From Antennarius striatus (lineage: Eukaryota > Chordata > Actinopteri > Lophiiformes > Antennariidae), in contig NC_090785.1 of NCBI RefSeq assembly GCF_040054535.1, forward strand, positions 9,971,001 to 10,035,000: a DNA stretch of 64,000 nt, in the 5' to 3' direction. Position 1 is the stretch's first letter, and each line of letters opens with the position of its first letter. The position numbers and the translations under genes were made by a program. Below are positions 61,721 through 64,000 of this stretch, in pieces. The notes beneath the pieces are model-generated. The model did no database searches. It saw nothing but the letters and a program-made list of their open reading frames with translations, and had not been told where the DNA came from.

Positions 61721-64000
61721 ACACCTTGTCATGATTGATTTTAATTTCCGTCCCAACAGCCAAAAATCTGTTGTGGAATTGAAATCTTGAAACTCTGAAA
61801 ATAAGATTTAACTCGCCTTTTCAAAGATATTTAGCTGTAATTGCTGTTCAGTATTAAATGTCAGACTTACAAACCTCATAAATGCAGTTGTTTTGTATCT
61901 CACACTCTCATGGCTGTTATGGCTTTACTGTCATTTCAAATAAGTGAATGCAGCAGAGGGATCTATGACACATACACACACACACACACACACAGAAAGC
62001 GTGTGTGCTCCATTCAGTGATGTTATCTAGGTGTTTATCATATCTTTTATTTATAGATAAGATAACTTTCCACTTCCAGATTTAGTCTTATTAAAAGCTT
62101 TGTGTTTGGCATGTAGCATTTGTGATGTCAGAGTTGCTGCTGTGACCTCTTAAATGAGACTCATGGAGGAAAATCAAGATGATGCACGGTCAGAGGTAAA
62201 TGTTTCCATTTTAAGTTAAATAGAATAATTCTATTTTTTTGTTACAAATTGATTCATTAATGTTTGTGAAGAAGAGATGATCAGTAAGTCTTGTCTTCAG
62301 TCACTTATGTAGATCCAGAGTCCAGGAGATTATCCCATTTGACAACAGGCCGAGTACACCCTGGATGTAGAAAGACAAATATCTATTCAGTCTGATACCT
62401 ACAATCAATTTCAACTGAACAATTCACTCATATTCCATGTTTTTGGTGGGAGGAAGCCAGAGAACCTGGACAGAACCCACACGGACACAGGTATAACATG
62501 CAAACTCGACGCAGAAAGGGCTCAGGTAGAATTGAACCATATTTACCACTGTGAGGCAACAGTACTACCCACTGCATCTCTATGCTGCCCTAGACATTGA
62601 TTACATGATTAAAACCCAATCTTAACATGAAGGAATGAGCTGCAATACATTTTTAAGTGCAATGGCTTAAATAACAATATGTAAAACAGAATGCTTCTAT
62701 GTTTGAAATTAAATATTTTGCTATTTTTAGTTTATAAACCAGTAAGGTGTCAGCTCAAACAGTTTTATTTTCACATATCTGAAAATCTACATTGTACAAT
62801 TTATTTAGTCTTCTGACTGGCTTGTTGTCCTGCTTTGCTCAGCTTTTTCTGAACATGTAAGTTTGTATATAAGTGTATTTATGACACCTGGCTAAAATAT
62901 CAGCCTTTTTCAGAAGCACTTGTTTTATTTTCAACAAACTTGTTTCCAATTGCAACAGGTGGCTCAAAAGCTCTGTAAGATAAAAGCCACTTCCCATTAC
63001 CTAACTGGCACCACTCAGCTGTTCTATGACAAACATAGTGGAGCATTGTAAAAAAAAAAAAAAGAACATATGGGAGAACAGATCAATCAAGCAGATGGGG
63101 AGACCGCTCACAATGAATGCTAATGTTGTGCTGTGTCAGTGAATATAATTTTTTTTTCTAGAATTGATCATATGTCATGCCTACGGCTTGTCGATCTCCA
63201 GAAGGGCGAGAAATCTACAGAAATCTGATAATGCTTAAATCAAAGACAAAGTCAAATATCATGGCTGCACACACAAAAACAAATTCATATTCATCTCTTT
63301 ACCTTCCTCAGTGCTGGAAATGACTCAAAACTCCGAACAATGAAGTTAGAGCAGATCTCAACCCCTTCTTCTCCCTAGACTGGAAACTCTCACTTCTGAA
63401 AGTACCTTGTCACACAGCAGTTTCTCATTGCTGATGTTAAAAAAAGGTCTAACAGCACATTTTTTTGTATTTACTGTGTGTTTGTGCAAAGTCTGGCTCA
63501 TAATCAAATGACCTATTTATTCCAGACCATAAATAATTTGAGTCGGAAATAGGACCCGACAGGCAATGAGGGTACCGCTGCACTTTTGAAAATGTTTTCA
63601 CTGCCTCTCTTCCTCTCAATGGAACTTATCATGTAAGCAGCCGTCCTGTGCCAGTGGTATTAGCCTAGCTCCTGTTATTTTTTATACATCATGTGTCGGC
63701 GTCTCGTAAGTCTAGAGTGCCATCATTGAATTATTCTATTAGAAGTGATTTAGTGCCAACTGCCACTGCAGACTTAGAGAAACCTCTGATCACAGCATTT
63801 GTCCCTGAACATTTCACACTAAGCGCAAACCTCATCAGTGAAGGGGATGTGGCATTAAACTAATCCCATTTCACTGAGGATGAAATCTTTGTTGAAGGGC
63901 TGTCCAAGGTGTTAAAAAATATTGTGCTTTAAACGAATGTGGAAAAACTAGAAAACATGTAACATAAATTAATGTAAAGGTTTGTCATCATTTTCACGAA
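61721..64000. other. Intergenic DNA upstream of chrna8, no gene recognised
   Basis: Contains a short (CA)n at 61972-61994, an A-run near 63050 and an interspersed repeat at 62434-62590. No convincing exon on either strand. Confidence 0.45.
62434..62590 (+). repeat. Widespread teleost interspersed repeat
   Basis: Carries GTGGGAGGAAGCCAGAGAAC, ACATGCAAACTCGACGCAGA, AGGGCTCAGGTAGAATTGAA and TGTGAGGCAACAGT. This series of motifs is found in thousands of copies in fish genomes. The copy is diverged and its class is not assigned. Confidence 0.65.

Overview
The window is vertebrate nuclear DNA, almost certainly from a ray-finned (teleost) fish. The genes are intron-rich and vertebrate-like, with GT-AG splicing. 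The DNA between them is AT-rich and full of long dinucleotide and tetranucleotide repeats, short DNA transposons, truncated LINEs and a tRNA-type SINE. The receptor gene matches the alpha-8 nicotinic subunit known from birds and fish. I cannot name the species.

Four protein genes can be reconstructed exon by exon with consistent reading phases. (1) eef1g, minus strand, 7533-13480: 10 coding exons, 438 aa, translation elongation factor 1 gamma. (2) polr2g, minus strand, 14900-18865: 8 coding exons, 172 aa, the RPB7 subunit of RNA polymerase II; one intron begins GC instead of GT. (3) An unnamed AhpD-like gene, plus strand, 19393-23118: 5 coding exons, 243 aa. It encodes a probably mitochondrial alkylhydroperoxidase-fold protein with an intact Glu/Cys-x-x-Cys/His motif, and lies head to head with polr2g across 527 bases. 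(4) A chrna8-type nicotinic acetylcholine receptor alpha subunit, minus strand, 36290-61497: 9 coding exons, 541 aa.

Three introns of eef1g each hold a copy of one box H/ACA snoRNA on the host strand. In all three, the H and ACA boxes sit 14 nt from the guide pockets and stem substitutions preserve pairing. The pockets match two 28S rRNA sites equivalent to yeast 25S pseudouridines 2191 and 2314. An elongation-factor gene, a polymerase subunit and rRNA-modification guides therefore lie within about 11 kb; this is housekeeping gene-expression DNA.

Region by region: 1-7350, no recognised gene, one exon-like stretch; 7366-13650, eef1g with its snoRNAs and a pyrimidine-tract (5'TOP-like) promoter; 13636-14383, an interspersed repeat interrupted by a small TA-flanked transposon; 14500-23118, the polr2g/AhpD-like pair; 23119-36289, intergenic DNA with a 1.4 kb hAT-type element, long microsatellites and a second TA-flanked element; 36290-61497, chrna8 with large introns carrying repeats; 61498-64000, its CpG-rich upstream region and flanking repeats.
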